A stretch of DNA of 38,015 nucleotides from Coriobacteriia bacterium (GTDB taxonomy: Bacteria > Actinomycetota > Coriobacteriia > Anaerosomatales > PHET01). The position numbers and the translations under genes were made by a program. Shown here piece after piece: positions 24,601 to 32,160 of the stretch. The notes beneath the pieces were generated by a model. The model was given only the letters and a program-made list of their open reading frames with translations, was not told the origin of the DNA and did no database searches. Location: positions 1-38,015 of the forward strand of contig WRDS01000006.1 in the NCBI GenBank assembly GCA_009779675.1, in the 5' to 3' direction. Position 1 is the first letter of the stretch. Each line of letters starts with the position of its first letter.

Positions 24601-25259
24601 CTCACGGGAACCTCGGCCAGGGAAGGGTCGAGGCCGAGCGCACGTATCCGCTTGTGTGCGGGGATCACCCGGGATCTCAGCTGTCCGGCCGAGAGGGATC
24701 CGAATACCCTGCAGGAGAGATCGGGGTCACCTGCCTTCATCTCGTTTATAGCCATATCGAAGGCCAAGGACTCAAGATCGGCCGTGGTGACCTGGTCCGC
24801 CGCAACAAAAAGCGGCTCTACCCCGCTTTCCAGGACATGCCGACGGATAAGCCTTGCGCAAAACGAGTGGATAGTGGACACCCACAAGCCGTTGGCCTCG
24901 CTCACTGCCGCGTTCGGCGCAGGCGTGTCCGGTGCCGCTGCGCCTGGCGGTACCGTGTCCGGTGGTGTCGTGCCTGGCGGCACCGTGCCCGGTGCCGCCG
25001 TGCCCTCGGTATATGCCTGCGCTTGCGCGCTAACCACCTTACGTATCCGCGCCTCGATCTCTGCCGCCGCTTTGGCCGTAAAGGTGATCGTGAGCAGCCG
25101 ATCCGCCTGCGTTGGACGATCAGACACCCCTTGGTCGAGCGCGTACGCAAAGCGTTGGGCTAAAACACCGGTTTTTCCCGCCCCCGCCCCCGCACTGACG
25201 ACCAGATCCCCCTCAAGGGTGGTGACAGCGCGCCGTTGCTCGGCTGTCATCTCACGCAT
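21522..25259 (-). CDS. addA: ATP-dependent helicase/nuclease subunit A
   Basis: The ~1245-residue UvrD-like helicase carries a C-terminal PD-(D/E)xK nuclease. Motifs in order are Walker A SAGAGAGKT (~22-30), TIHSFC, DFDDLQE, DEFQDTNALQ, GDERQAIYGFR, TVHASKGLEFPVVYV, YVACTRAKEAL, and the nuclease GSLDLIAW...IVDYKTG. With AddB it resects double-strand ends and loads RecA. Two low-complexity insertions stand out: a Pro/Thr/Ala-rich stretch (about residues 85-120) encoded by a 30-bp repeat at 24925-25004, and an Ala/Gly-rich stretch just after DYKTG (21815-21935). ATG 25259 (or GTG 25265) begins a few bases after the addB stop, so translation is coupled. The 3' end overlaps rlmN by 82 bases. Confidence 0.93.
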   Translation of the reverse strand: MREMTAEQRRAVTTLEGDLVVSAGAGAGKTGVLAQRFAYALDQGVSDRPTQADRLLTITFTAKAAAEIEARIRKVVSAQAQAYTEGTAAPGTVPPGTTPPDTVPPGAAAPDTPAPNAAVSEANGLWVSTIHSFCARLIRRHVLESGVEPLFVAADQVTTADLESLAFDMAINEMKAGDPDLSCRVFGSLSAGQLRSRVIPAHKRIRALGLDPSLAEVPVSDSDVDAYLRKAYEHAECALHALADAKATKSVAACKEGLTRWMRQFADCRSFDGSERADAIEALCSERPSKPGGSGTEAAKEAIDAMRVAQDALKWVSASVRFSREIAWFGRFIRVFSRCYKRLKKQRGVLDFDDLQETVVRLLETDPVVAATYRNHFDLLMVDEFQDTNALQMRVLGPLRKNNLCVVGDERQAIYGFRYADVEIFREMAAQSLLVSLDINFRSRPEILGFVNALFAQPHLFGSRFASLHAGREPSPSGEDEGVPGEGLLGTEPLDEGSSGIGALGEKPLGGGDARPAVHCAFVEMGKGVRSPAATEAEAAWVARSIRDCIDGGCPPGDIVVLLRRATNAEKFANALLAEGIPTIMHAGANLLGTREAAEISALLRAIAVPEDDEALLHVLVSRIVGLSDAALYRIARASGRLAPSSKKQSLWAGLTRIAECAQMVGASEGPDGLSNFDSGSSSLDGHQTEAIRATVERLTRLFPLRGRVKPSRFVQLAAEVFDYDLTLYAQGLAGGMAWANVMRIARVAQEFESAGGSDIAEFADYLRRRQGVGHDRPASAGAGDAVCIMTVHASKGLEFPVVYVADLAVEKASKKPTPVLVQADSTTPLVGIRLPKVPYGKATTAAYLRFNEGQRERDSGEEMRCLYVACTRAKEALVISGICSRKDDPAEGNAQIDWIREAIGLPEGPLGATTAEVGGAEVLVTCVKVQQEPARADGLVTGPERDENGEGGPIAVMPEPEPSAHEAHPAEEAEAPQFISYSALRLLTQCPLAFHAHHRLRLGRPLSSRQVGAVDFGSAAHAVLRETLEGSDVTTAVRKVSARERLDAETTKRLADAAGRFLGGSLARRVRAAERFACEQPLLVPLGENVLIGSLDLIAWQGGHALIVDYKTGGAKEGAAGAGGAGSDKAGGGTGAAGVDAAGAGGEHDGDRLLQAQCYALAALGAGADSVEVVFAFIERDGEDKVFKFAADEHDHLRTEIQGIANLASTAGIRPLASYEPGLCDTCPALGVICSVQAPPDVAR
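24925..25004 (-). repeat. 30-bp minisatellite inside addA
   Basis: About 2.7 copies of a 30-bp unit with the frame GTGTCCGGTG...CCTGGCGG(T/C)ACC (24925-24954, 24955-24984, 24985-25004). They encode a PGT/PDT-rich linker between the N-terminal helicase motifs. The unit length keeps the reading frame. Confidence 0.85.
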
Positions 25260-25267
25260 ATCCACGG

Positions 25268-28200
25268 CTACACGGCACCCCCGTATCTGCCATACGGGCA
25301 CGCATCACACGCTGAGCAGTACTTGCAAGCCTTCTCGTTTATCGGCGCAGGGCTGATCCGGCCGGCCCGCATGCCTTCGGCTGCCTTCCGACCAAGCTCG
25401 ATCGCACCGCTGATATGCCAGTCGAGCCCCTCGGCAGTCACTTCGTCACCTTGGGTCAAGGCGCACCCAAAAACGCCTGCGCCCCTGGCAGATACTCCGC
25501 GGAAAAAGGGTGTCTTCAGCCCTCGGTAAAAGCCCGCAACAGACTCAAGGCCAAGCCCCTGTTTCACTGCGGCGAGATAGAGCAGCAGCTGGATTCGACC
25601 GGTGCCAAGCATGTTATTGATGCCAAACTCCGACCCCTCGCCAGAGCGCTTGTAATCGATTGCTACCGCCTGACCACGATCATCGATGTCAATGCGATCC
25701 ACCCTGCCGACAAGAAGCAGCCCTCCCCCTAAGTCGAGGGGGTCCTCCCGCCGCCCGAACTCCCACTCAATGTAAGCAGGACGGTACTGGCTCGGCTGGC
25801 TGCCGTCCTCAACCAAGATCCTTGTCGCCCAATCTTTTGCAGCAGTCGAGCCAAGGTATGTTTCAGTAGGGTTAAACCTCTCAGCGGGCTCTCTTGCTGC
25901 CAACTCAGCCTCAACCTCGCCGAGAACCTGAAGCGCCAATGCCTGGGAGCCCGGGGCCAGGGGGAGGCTCCCCTCGGCGATCAGGCGCTTGTAGGTACCG
26001 GAAAGCAGATGATGAGCGCGATTTCCCTCCCGCCGAGCGTCAAACCTCTCGTCCAGCTGTTGCGGCCGCAAGACATCTTCGTAAAACCATCGATACGGAC
26101 ATGCGAGGTATGCCTCCAGCTGGCTTGGCGAGACGACGTGGCCTGCATCGGTACCCGCATCGGTGCCTACGCCTACACCTACACCGGCACCTGCGCCCGC
26201 ATCGGTGCCGCTGCCACTGCCACCGCCATTACCGCTATCTCCTCCTGACACCTCGGATGCCTCAGCGCGAAGATCGGGAATGTCTTTCCCCCCGCGTCGC
26301 ACCCGCAAGCGCCCTCTGGCAGCCTCCACGCGCCCGCTTGTCGCCTGTGGATCCATCGCCTGCGCCCGCAAACGAGCCCTGACATCGGGGGCATCGAGTG
26401 TCGGAGCATCAAGGAACGTAACGCGGCGATCAACCGTGATCTCGTCCTCGCACGACATGTAAGCGGTAGCCATGCCCCCGTCATCGTCAAAAAGCCCAGC
26501 GACCATTGTGTAAAACGCCGAGGCTTCTGTGGGCTCACCCTCATCGTCTCGTGCGCATGCGCTCAACACGAGACGCTTCCTTGCCCGGGTAGCGGCGCGA
26601 TAAAACAGCGCCCGCTCAAACTCGATATCCTTTTGCTGGTGCCCAGTGCCACCAAAAGCCCGAAGGACTTGGTCGGCCAACGAGCCAGGAAACAGCGCCT
26701 CGGAAGGGGTGGCGGGGAACTCCCCTGCGTTCAGCCCTCCGATAATCACCGTGTCAAAGTACCGGTCCTGCATCCCCTGTGCATCCATGACCTGCACAGC
26801 ATTGGTATTACCGAGGCCAGGCAGCACCACTTGCAAGCCGCTGATACCATCGACGATGTCTTGCAGGCAAAGAGCGGTGGCCATAGCCTCGCTGGCGCTT
26901 GCGAGTAGCTCTTCGATCTTCCGGTAAACTGCGGCATCCTCCAGAGCATGCACCTGCGCCGTGCCCCGCAAGAACCCCTGCGAAAACAGGTAGCCGACAA
27001 GGGCGCTAATCGCAAGGATGTCCTCGCGCGCCAATGCGCGATGTCCTTTGCTGACTCCTGAGATGACAGCCACAAGCCGCTCGCCAAGAACAGGAGCCTC
27101 TTTTTCAAGTATTCCCAACATGCGCTCAGTCCCAGGACGTTCGTATTTCCTGAGCTCCCTCTCGACATGCTGGGCACCTGTCGGAAAGATTCCAGAAAAC
27201 GGGGAGCACACCAGCGCAAGAAGGTTTGCTCGGTCTAGCTCCAGGCAAAATGAAAGCGCCGAGAGCACGGCATCCCCAAGAGCGGTCTCCCGAATCCCCA
27301 CACGGCAGTGGAACCGGGCCTCAACGCCTATGCCTTTAAGGGCACCCTCAAGAGCCACACGGTGAGCAGGCAGGTTGCGATAGATTATGGCGATCTCTTT
27401 GGGTGAGTCCGCACCTGCAGCCTTGTCAGCAAGCGCCGCTGCCACTTCTGCTGCAACCGCACATGCCTCCAAGTCCACGCCATCTGCCAAAGAAAACCGG
27501 ATGGCCGAGGATTTTGGTAAAGCTGCAGGCGGTAAAGTTATGGGATCGGCAAACAGGTGCTCTTCCAGTGCTATCAACTCCCACGTAAACCCCTGTGACT
27601 GATCGCTGGGCTCACCCTGCGGGTGATCGTTGGAGTTGCGAAATACCATATTTTGCATATTAATAAATGTTTCATGCAAATCTAATTCATTTATTATTGG
27701 GGAAGCAGCCTGGGTTGCAAGATGCCCCGCCTCCCAGGTCAATGTAATCAGCACGTCAGCTCGGCAGGCAAGGGCCCTTAAAAGAACCAGCCGGTCTGGA
27801 GAAAGCTCTAGAAAACCGTGCACCGCCACACATGCATCAGCGGGCAACAGCATGTCGATCGCAAGCAGGTGTGCCGCCTCAGCAACCTCTATCAGTGCGT
27901 TTTTGCCAAGGCCGTCTGCGTACGAGCGAACCAGACCTGCCAAAGCCTGTGCGTTTCCAGAAAAAGCTGTTGCGTTTTTCGCACTGCCCTGTCCGACGCT
28001 GCCCCACCTAGCACTGTCCCGCCATCCAACCCCAGTTTGGCAACATAGGTCTGCGATGACAGCGGCGGCAAACCTGGGCAGGGACTTTGGAAAGCCGCCA
28101 GCCCTGCCAAGCGACTCAAGCGCAAGCTCCCTATACCCCGCACGGCAAATCGTACGGCTGTCGCCAAAGCGCTCCCACAGCAGCTGGACAAGGTTATCGA

Positions 28201-28384
28201 ATGTCGCAACGTTCAAGCCCAACGAAATATCGCTGGCAAGAGCCAGCCGAGCCTGCTCGACATCCGTGCAACCAGGCAAGACCAGATGTGTCTCGCGGTT
28301 CTCATGAACTGCATTTATTGCATAAGAATATGCAGTCTGTTTTAAGCCGCTATGTGCTCTACCTGCAAAAAGCCGAATGGACAT
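25268..28384 (-). CDS. addB: ATP-dependent nuclease subunit B
   Basis: The 1038-residue product is AddB-like. It has an inactivated UvrD-like fold followed by a PD-(D/E)xK nuclease (LVGRVDRIDIDDRGQAVAID, DYKRSG) framed by an iron-sulphur clamp: LACPYRW before the nuclease and CKYCSACDAC after it, with the C-x2-C-x5-C spacing seen in B. subtilis AddB. The N-terminal Walker A region is degenerate: FAGRAHSGLKQTAY lacks the GK(S/T) end, so it probably does not bind ATP there. A Gly/Thr/Asp-rich linker (about 26135-26250) sits just before the nuclease domain. GAGAGGAG stands 6 bases before ATG 28384. The gene is 45 bases downstream of ytxH, in line with the parAB genes, and addA follows at once. 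Confidence 0.92.
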   Translation of the reverse strand: MSIRLFAGRAHSGLKQTAYSYAINAVHENRETHLVLPGCTDVEQARLALASDISLGLNVATFDNLVQLLWERFGDSRTICRAGYRELALESLGRAGGFPKSLPRFAAAVIADLCCQTGVGWRDSARWGSVGQGSAKNATAFSGNAQALAGLVRSYADGLGKNALIEVAEAAHLLAIDMLLPADACVAVHGFLELSPDRLVLLRALACRADVLITLTWEAGHLATQAASPIINELDLHETFINMQNMVFRNSNDHPQGEPSDQSQGFTWELIALEEHLFADPITLPPAALPKSSAIRFSLADGVDLEACAVAAEVAAALADKAAGADSPKEIAIIYRNLPAHRVALEGALKGIGVEARFHCRVGIRETALGDAVLSALSFCLELDRANLLALVCSPFSGIFPTGAQHVERELRKYERPGTERMLGILEKEAPVLGERLVAVISGVSKGHRALAREDILAISALVGYLFSQGFLRGTAQVHALEDAAVYRKIEELLASASEAMATALCLQDIVDGISGLQVVLPGLGNTNAVQVMDAQGMQDRYFDTVIIGGLNAGEFPATPSEALFPGSLADQVLRAFGGTGHQQKDIEFERALFYRAATRARKRLVLSACARDDEGEPTEASAFYTMVAGLFDDDGGMATAYMSCEDEITVDRRVTFLDAPTLDAPDVRARLRAQAMDPQATSGRVEAARGRLRVRRGGKDIPDLRAEASEVSGGDSGNGGGSGSGTDAGAGAGVGVGVGTDAGTDAGHVVSPSQLEAYLACPYRWFYEDVLRPQQLDERFDARREGNRAHHLLSGTYKRLIAEGSLPLAPGSQALALQVLGEVEAELAAREPAERFNPTETYLGSTAAKDWATRILVEDGSQPSQYRPAYIEWEFGRREDPLDLGGGLLLVGRVDRIDIDDRGQAVAIDYKRSGEGSEFGINNMLGTGRIQLLLYLAAVKQGLGLESVAGFYRGLKTPFFRGVSARGAGVFGCALTQGDEVTAEGLDWHISGAIELGRKAAEGMRAGRISPAPINEKACKYCSACDACPYGRYGGAV

Positions 28385-28429
28385 TCACCGCTCCTCTCAG
28401 AGCGATGATCTCATCTGCCTCTGACATTA

Positions 28430-28723
28430 CTAAACCTGAGTCTGTGTATATCCACGCATTCCCCTGCGAGCCTCATTGACCTTGCGCCAGGCGGCCTCCT
28501 CCTCGCGTCCCAGGCAATGATCTACCCGCCCGCCGATGATTCCTGCGGTCTGCTCTGCCCGCTCAGCTAGCAATTTCGCCGCGTCGGCGGTCCTTTGCGC
28601 CTTGTCGGCAACTCTACGACGCGTTGCCGCCCCACTCTGTGGCGCGAATAGCAGACCAAGCACAAAACCGATCACGGCCCCCACGGTCAGGCCAACCAGC
28701 AGGGTTCCTATGGACCGCCTCAT
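28430..28723 (-). CDS. YtxH-like membrane protein
   Basis: The 97-residue product has one N-terminal membrane segment (TLLVGLTVGAVIGFVLGLLF) followed at once by APQSGAATRRRV, the signature of YtxH-type proteins, and then an Ala/Lys/Arg-rich helical region. Function is poorly known; in some Gram-positives relatives are general-stress proteins. Its ATG overlaps the parB stop as ATGA, so it is translated with the chromosome partition genes, which is an unusual place for this family. Confidence 0.75.
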   Translation of the reverse strand: MRRSIGTLLVGLTVGAVIGFVLGLLFAPQSGAATRRRVADKAQRTADAAKLLAERAEQTAGIIGGRVDHCLGREEEAAWRKVNEARRGMRGYTQTQV

Positions 28724-29601
28724 TCAAGACCCCCCTGACCGGTGCCCTCAGCCTCCATCAGAATGCGGTAGACTCTTGCCAGCTCGTCTTCGCCCCTAAA
28801 CTCAATCTCTATCTTACCTTTATCCTTTACCTGCTTCACTCTTACGTTTGTCCCTAACTTACGGCGAAGCGCCCGTGCAACCACTTTGAATGCTTTTGGC
28901 GTGGGCTGCCTCGTCTCCCGCAGCGCTTGCCCTGCCGCAAGCAGCCTTGCTAGGCTCTCTGCTTCTCGCACTGAGAGACCTTCTCGCACAATTTTTTCAC
29001 TCAACTTCACACGATCCTCATCGCCGGGCAATGAGAGCACAGCGCGTGCATGCCCAGAAGATAGCTGCCCTGAGAAAACGAAGTCTTGGGCTGCCTCGGG
29101 TAAATCCAAAAGGCGCAGCGCATTGGTGATCGCCGAGCGCGACTTGCAGACCTTGTCAGCAAGCTCGGCTTGGGTCATCTGGTGGAGGCTGAGCAGCTGG
29201 CGATAACCTTTTGCTTCCTCAATCGGGTTAAGATCCTCTCTTTGCAGGTTCTCGACCAACGCAAGCTCGAGTGCATCAACATCACTGCTGGCAATAACCC
29301 GAACGGGAACAGCGGAAAGGCCTGCCTGCCGAGAAGCCCGCCATCGTCTTTCCCCTGCAATAATCTGGTACTTGTCTCCTAATGGCCGCACGATAATCGG
29401 CTGCAGAACCCCAACCTGTTGGATAGATTTGGCGAGTTCGCACACCCGTTCCTCGTCAATTTCAATTCTCGGCTGATTCGGATTGGGTCGGATGAGTTCT
29501 ACGGGCAGCTCATGAACTTCCTGATCGCCATGAGACCCCTGGGACGCGGTAGATATTAAGGCTGTCAGCCCCTTGCCAAGGCCGCCCTTAGACACGCTCA
29601 A
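28720..29601 (-). CDS. parB: Chromosome partition protein ParB (Spo0J)
   Basis: The 293-residue product has the N-terminal GLGKGLTALI patch that stimulates ParA, the CTP-binding ParB domain with GERRWRA, a helix-turn-helix for parS (TQAELADKVCKSRSAITNAL) and a C-terminal dimerisation part. It spreads from parS as a CTP-driven clamp and loads condensin. Start is TTG 29601 or GTG 29595; AAGGAAG precedes both. The gene overlaps the end of parA by 8-14 bases. A perfect parS lies 1.5 kb upstream. Confidence 0.95.
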   Translation of the reverse strand: MSVSKGGLGKGLTALISTASQGSHGDQEVHELPVELIRPNPNQPRIEIDEERVCELAKSIQQVGVLQPIIVRPLGDKYQIIAGERRWRASRQAGLSAVPVRVIASSDVDALELALVENLQREDLNPIEEAKGYRQLLSLHQMTQAELADKVCKSRSAITNALRLLDLPEAAQDFVFSGQLSSGHARAVLSLPGDEDRVKLSEKIVREGLSVREAESLARLLAAGQALRETRQPTPKAFKVVARALRRKLGTNVRVKQVKDKGKIEIEFRGEDELARVYRILMEAEGTGQGGLE

Positions 29602-30373
29602 TCACTTCCTTAGCCAATTCGCGGTACGCTCGTGCACCTTTGCCGGACGAATCGTATTGAGTAACTGGTTGCCCAAAGCTGGGCGCCTCAGACAGCCGCA
29701 CCGTTCTCGGGATCAATGTTCTGAACATTTTGTCGCCAAAAAAGTCCTGGACTTCTTGTACAACCTGCTGCGCTAAACGAGTTCGAGTATCGTGCATAGT
29801 CATAACTACACCAAACACATCCAGGGAAGGATTCAAATGGGTTTTTACCAGACGCACACTGTCCAACAATTTGGATAGCCCCTCTAGCGCATAGTATTCG
29901 CACTGGATCGGGATGATGAGACCCTCCGCCGCCGTCAGTGCGTTAATAGTAAGCAGCCCAAGGCTTGGCGGGCAATCAATCAACACGAAATCGAATTCGT
30001 CGTGCACCTCATCTACCATTGCCTTAAGCCGAGTTTCTCGGCTCAACGCCGAGACAAGCTCAATTTCTGCTCCAGCAAGCTGAATGGTTGCCGGCAGTAT
30101 AAATACCCGTTCGCTGTCGGTTTCCTCAATGATCTCTTTAGTGCCCACGGTGCCCAGCAGAGCATTATAAACACACACCTCGCGTTGGCTTTTGTTTAGG
30201 CCGAACCCAGAGGTCGCATTCCCTTGTGGGTCGAGATCAACCAGCAACACCTTTTGCCCGAATTCACCAAGAGCGGCAGCAAGGTTTACCGCTGTGGTGC
30301 TTTTCCCCACACCGCCCTTCTGGTTGACGACTCCAAGCACTGTTGCCGAATAAGTGGTTTCGCTTACTTCCAA
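29588..30373 (-). CDS. parA: Chromosome partition ATPase ParA (Soj)
   Basis: The 261-residue Walker-type ATPase has the deviant Walker A KGGVGKSTTAVNLAAAL, then VLLVDLDPQGNAT and the Walker B region FVLIDCPPSLGLLT. It works with ParB to segregate origins. TTG 30373 is preferred: GGAGG lies 8 bases before it and the residues that follow fit the usual Soj N-terminus. The frame continues upstream into rsmG without a ribosome site. The gene follows rsmG by 64 bases and overlaps parB, so rsmG-parA-parB-ytxH form one unit. Confidence 0.93.
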   Translation of the reverse strand: MEVSETTYSATVLGVVNQKGGVGKSTTAVNLAAALGEFGQKVLLVDLDPQGNATSGFGLNKSQREVCVYNALLGTVGTKEIIEETDSERVFILPATIQLAGAEIELVSALSRETRLKAMVDEVHDEFDFVLIDCPPSLGLLTINALTAAEGLIIPIQCEYYALEGLSKLLDSVRLVKTHLNPSLDVFGVVMTMHDTRTRLAQQVVQEVQDFFGDKMFRTLIPRTVRLSEAPSFGQPVTQYDSSGKGARAYRELAKEVIERV

Positions 30374-30437
30374 ATGGCGCACCTCCAGCCGGAACACAAG
30401 ATTCTGTGATTGTTTAATTGTATGCGCATACCCACAT

Positions 30438-31163
30438 CTAAGCCAGAGGGCGTTTTTGGGCTTTCCCAACAGCGCGTGGCAACTTTATGTGTCCCTCGCC
30501 GATCCGACTATAGGTGATTACGCTTCGCCGCCCTGCAGAATCTGGCAACTCCAACTTGCGTATGGAGACTTCTTGCATTCCACACATCTCGGCCGCTCTT
30601 CTCCCTGCAACAATCTCTGCATCCAATGGATCTCCTTTGTAGCAGATCAAATGCCCCGATGGCCTGAGCAGGGGCGCGGCAAGTTCGACAAGACTCGGCA
30701 ACCCTGCCACTGCTCTCGCCACTACTGCAGCATAATTTGCGCGATGTGTTGCGGCATGGTCTTCTGCGCGTTCCGCTATGGCAACCGCACTGATACGAGC
30801 TTCATCCAGATAGTTGTTCAGCACCCCTACCTTTTTCTTAATTGAATCTAACAGAACTGTGCTACGGGACGTGTGGATTGCCAGAGGTATTCCAGGCACT
30901 CCTCCCCCTGTTCCTAAATCGAGAATGGCTCCGGGGGCAACAGCTTCTAGTTCTGGCACAGCGCTTAACGCGTCAACAGTGTGCAGCGTAACCGCTTGAC
31001 CAGGTTCGCTAATTGCAGTAAGGCTAATAGATTCGTTACGTGAGGCCAGCCAGCACAAAAACTGAATCTGTTTTTCTGCTTCACTGCGAGAAACCCCCAC
31101 CCCCATCAATTCTGCTTGGGTGATAAGGAGATTCTGCATATCAGTATGTTTCACGTGAAACAT
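30438..31163 (-). CDS. rsmG: 16S rRNA (guanine-527-N7) methyltransferase
   Basis: The 241-residue product (GidB/RsmG) contains the SAM-binding motif AILDLGTGGGVPGIPLAI and the family stretch ARAVAGLPSLVELAAPLL. It methylates G527 of 16S rRNA. The first codons (MFHVKH) are encoded by the parS palindrome; if this start is right, ParB binding covers the start codon. A later ATG at M9 is possible. The gene heads the parAB operon, a common arrangement near bacterial origins. Confidence 0.93.
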   Translation of the reverse strand: MFHVKHTDMQNLLITQAELMGVGVSRSEAEKQIQFLCWLASRNESISLTAISEPGQAVTLHTVDALSAVPELEAVAPGAILDLGTGGGVPGIPLAIHTSRSTVLLDSIKKKVGVLNNYLDEARISAVAIAERAEDHAATHRANYAAVVARAVAGLPSLVELAAPLLRPSGHLICYKGDPLDAEIVAGRRAAEMCGMQEVSIRKLELPDSAGRRSVITYSRIGEGHIKLPRAVGKAQKRPLA

Positions 31164-31166
31164 ACT
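31143..31166. promoter_or_regulatory. parS centromere site
   Basis: TGTTTCACGTGAAACA (31147-31162) is identical to the universal parS. The symmetry continues for 4 more bases on each side, giving a 24-bp perfect palindrome. It overlaps the rsmG start codon. No second parS was seen in the window. Confidence 0.97.
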
Positions 31167-31231
31167 TCACCAAACGCCCGAGCACGGCTCTGCCCTAAAA
31201 GGCGAAGGGCATTTTGCACACATGTTTTGCA

Positions 31232-31291
31232 AGATAACAACATATATGCTGCCCTGACAAAAATCCTCGATGCGCGGACTTTTGTCAAAAG
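31232..31291 (-). promoter_or_regulatory. Candidate promoter of the rsmG-parAB operon
   Basis: On the minus strand TTGTCA (31260-31255), 17 bases and TTATCT (31237-31232) form a reasonable promoter about 70 bases before rsmG. A second TTGACA (31288-31283) lies inside the odd palindrome CTTTTG-A-CAAAAG (31279-31291) but has only a weak -10 (GATTTT). Which one is used cannot be told. Confidence 0.4.
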
Positions 31292-31334
31292 AACGCAAAA
31301 TGAAGGCTGTGGCTCCAGAAAATACTCGTTCCGA

Positions 31335-32099
31335 CTATTTAGATTTGACAACCACCTGACGATACGGCTCAGTCCCTTCGCTACAGGTAGAAACGCGAGA
31401 GTCATTCCTGAGAGCAACGTGCACTATCCTGCGCTCATAAGCAGTCATGGGACGTAGTTTTACTGACGACCGTTGTCTCACGGCTCGGTCGGCCGCTCTA
31501 TGGGCAATTTCCTCAACTTTTTGCTTCCTGCGATGCCGATACCCTTCAATATCAACAACAAGCGGATGTTTCAGCCCCGCTTGCTTCACAGTAATCGCGG
31601 CGACAAGGGTCTGAAGAGCATCCAATGTTTTCCCATGCCGTCCAATCAGTAACCCAAGATCTGCTCCTACCACGTCAAGAATGATTTCCCCCTCGTCGCC
31701 TTCGTACTCCTCAATGACGGGATCATCAATGCCAAACGCTGAAACGATTGTTTTGAGCGACGCGGCCGCCGCATCCGCGATAAGCCCGAATTGCTCATCG
31801 CTAAGCTCTGCCTCGGCATTAAATCCGTCAACTACTTGTTTTAAGTTAGCGTCCTCTTCCTCGTCGTCGTCGTTATCGCCGCCATTGAGAAATGCGTCCT
31901 CTTCGGCAACCGGAGCATCAAGCAGCCAAGCCCGAACCCTGACGGGTCCCGCAGCAACTGAGTCGGTTTCGCTTGGGTGCAAATCTGGCAAAACCTCATA
32001 CCTAATCGCGTCTTGCTGAACCCCAAGTTCTTCCAGCGCGACATCAACAGCTTCTTCAATGGTATTGGCTACTGCAATACATTCGGTTTGTCTATCCAT
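31335..32099 (-). CDS. jag: RNA-binding protein Jag (KhpB/EloR)
   Basis: The 254-residue product has an N-terminal Jag_N domain (about 1-58), an acidic linker (DNDDDEEED), a KH domain with GLLIGRHGKTLDALQ, and an R3H domain ending YERRIVHVALRNDSRVSTCSEG. Jag proteins bind RNA and help control cell elongation in Gram-positives. It is the last gene of the rpmH operon, 61 bases after yidC. Confidence 0.93.
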   Translation of the reverse strand: MDRQTECIAVANTIEEAVDVALEELGVQQDAIRYEVLPDLHPSETDSVAAGPVRVRAWLLDAPVAEEDAFLNGGDNDDDEEEDANLKQVVDGFNAEAELSDEQFGLIADAAAASLKTIVSAFGIDDPVIEEYEGDEGEIILDVVGADLGLLIGRHGKTLDALQTLVAAITVKQAGLKHPLVVDIEGYRHRRKQKVEEIAHRAADRAVRQRSSVKLRPMTAYERRIVHVALRNDSRVSTCSEGTEPYRQVVVKSK

Positions 32100-32160
32100 A
32101 GCAGCTCGCTCTCATCGCGATAACATTCCCAGACTGTCCCTGCCGTTTTCCATGCTCAAG

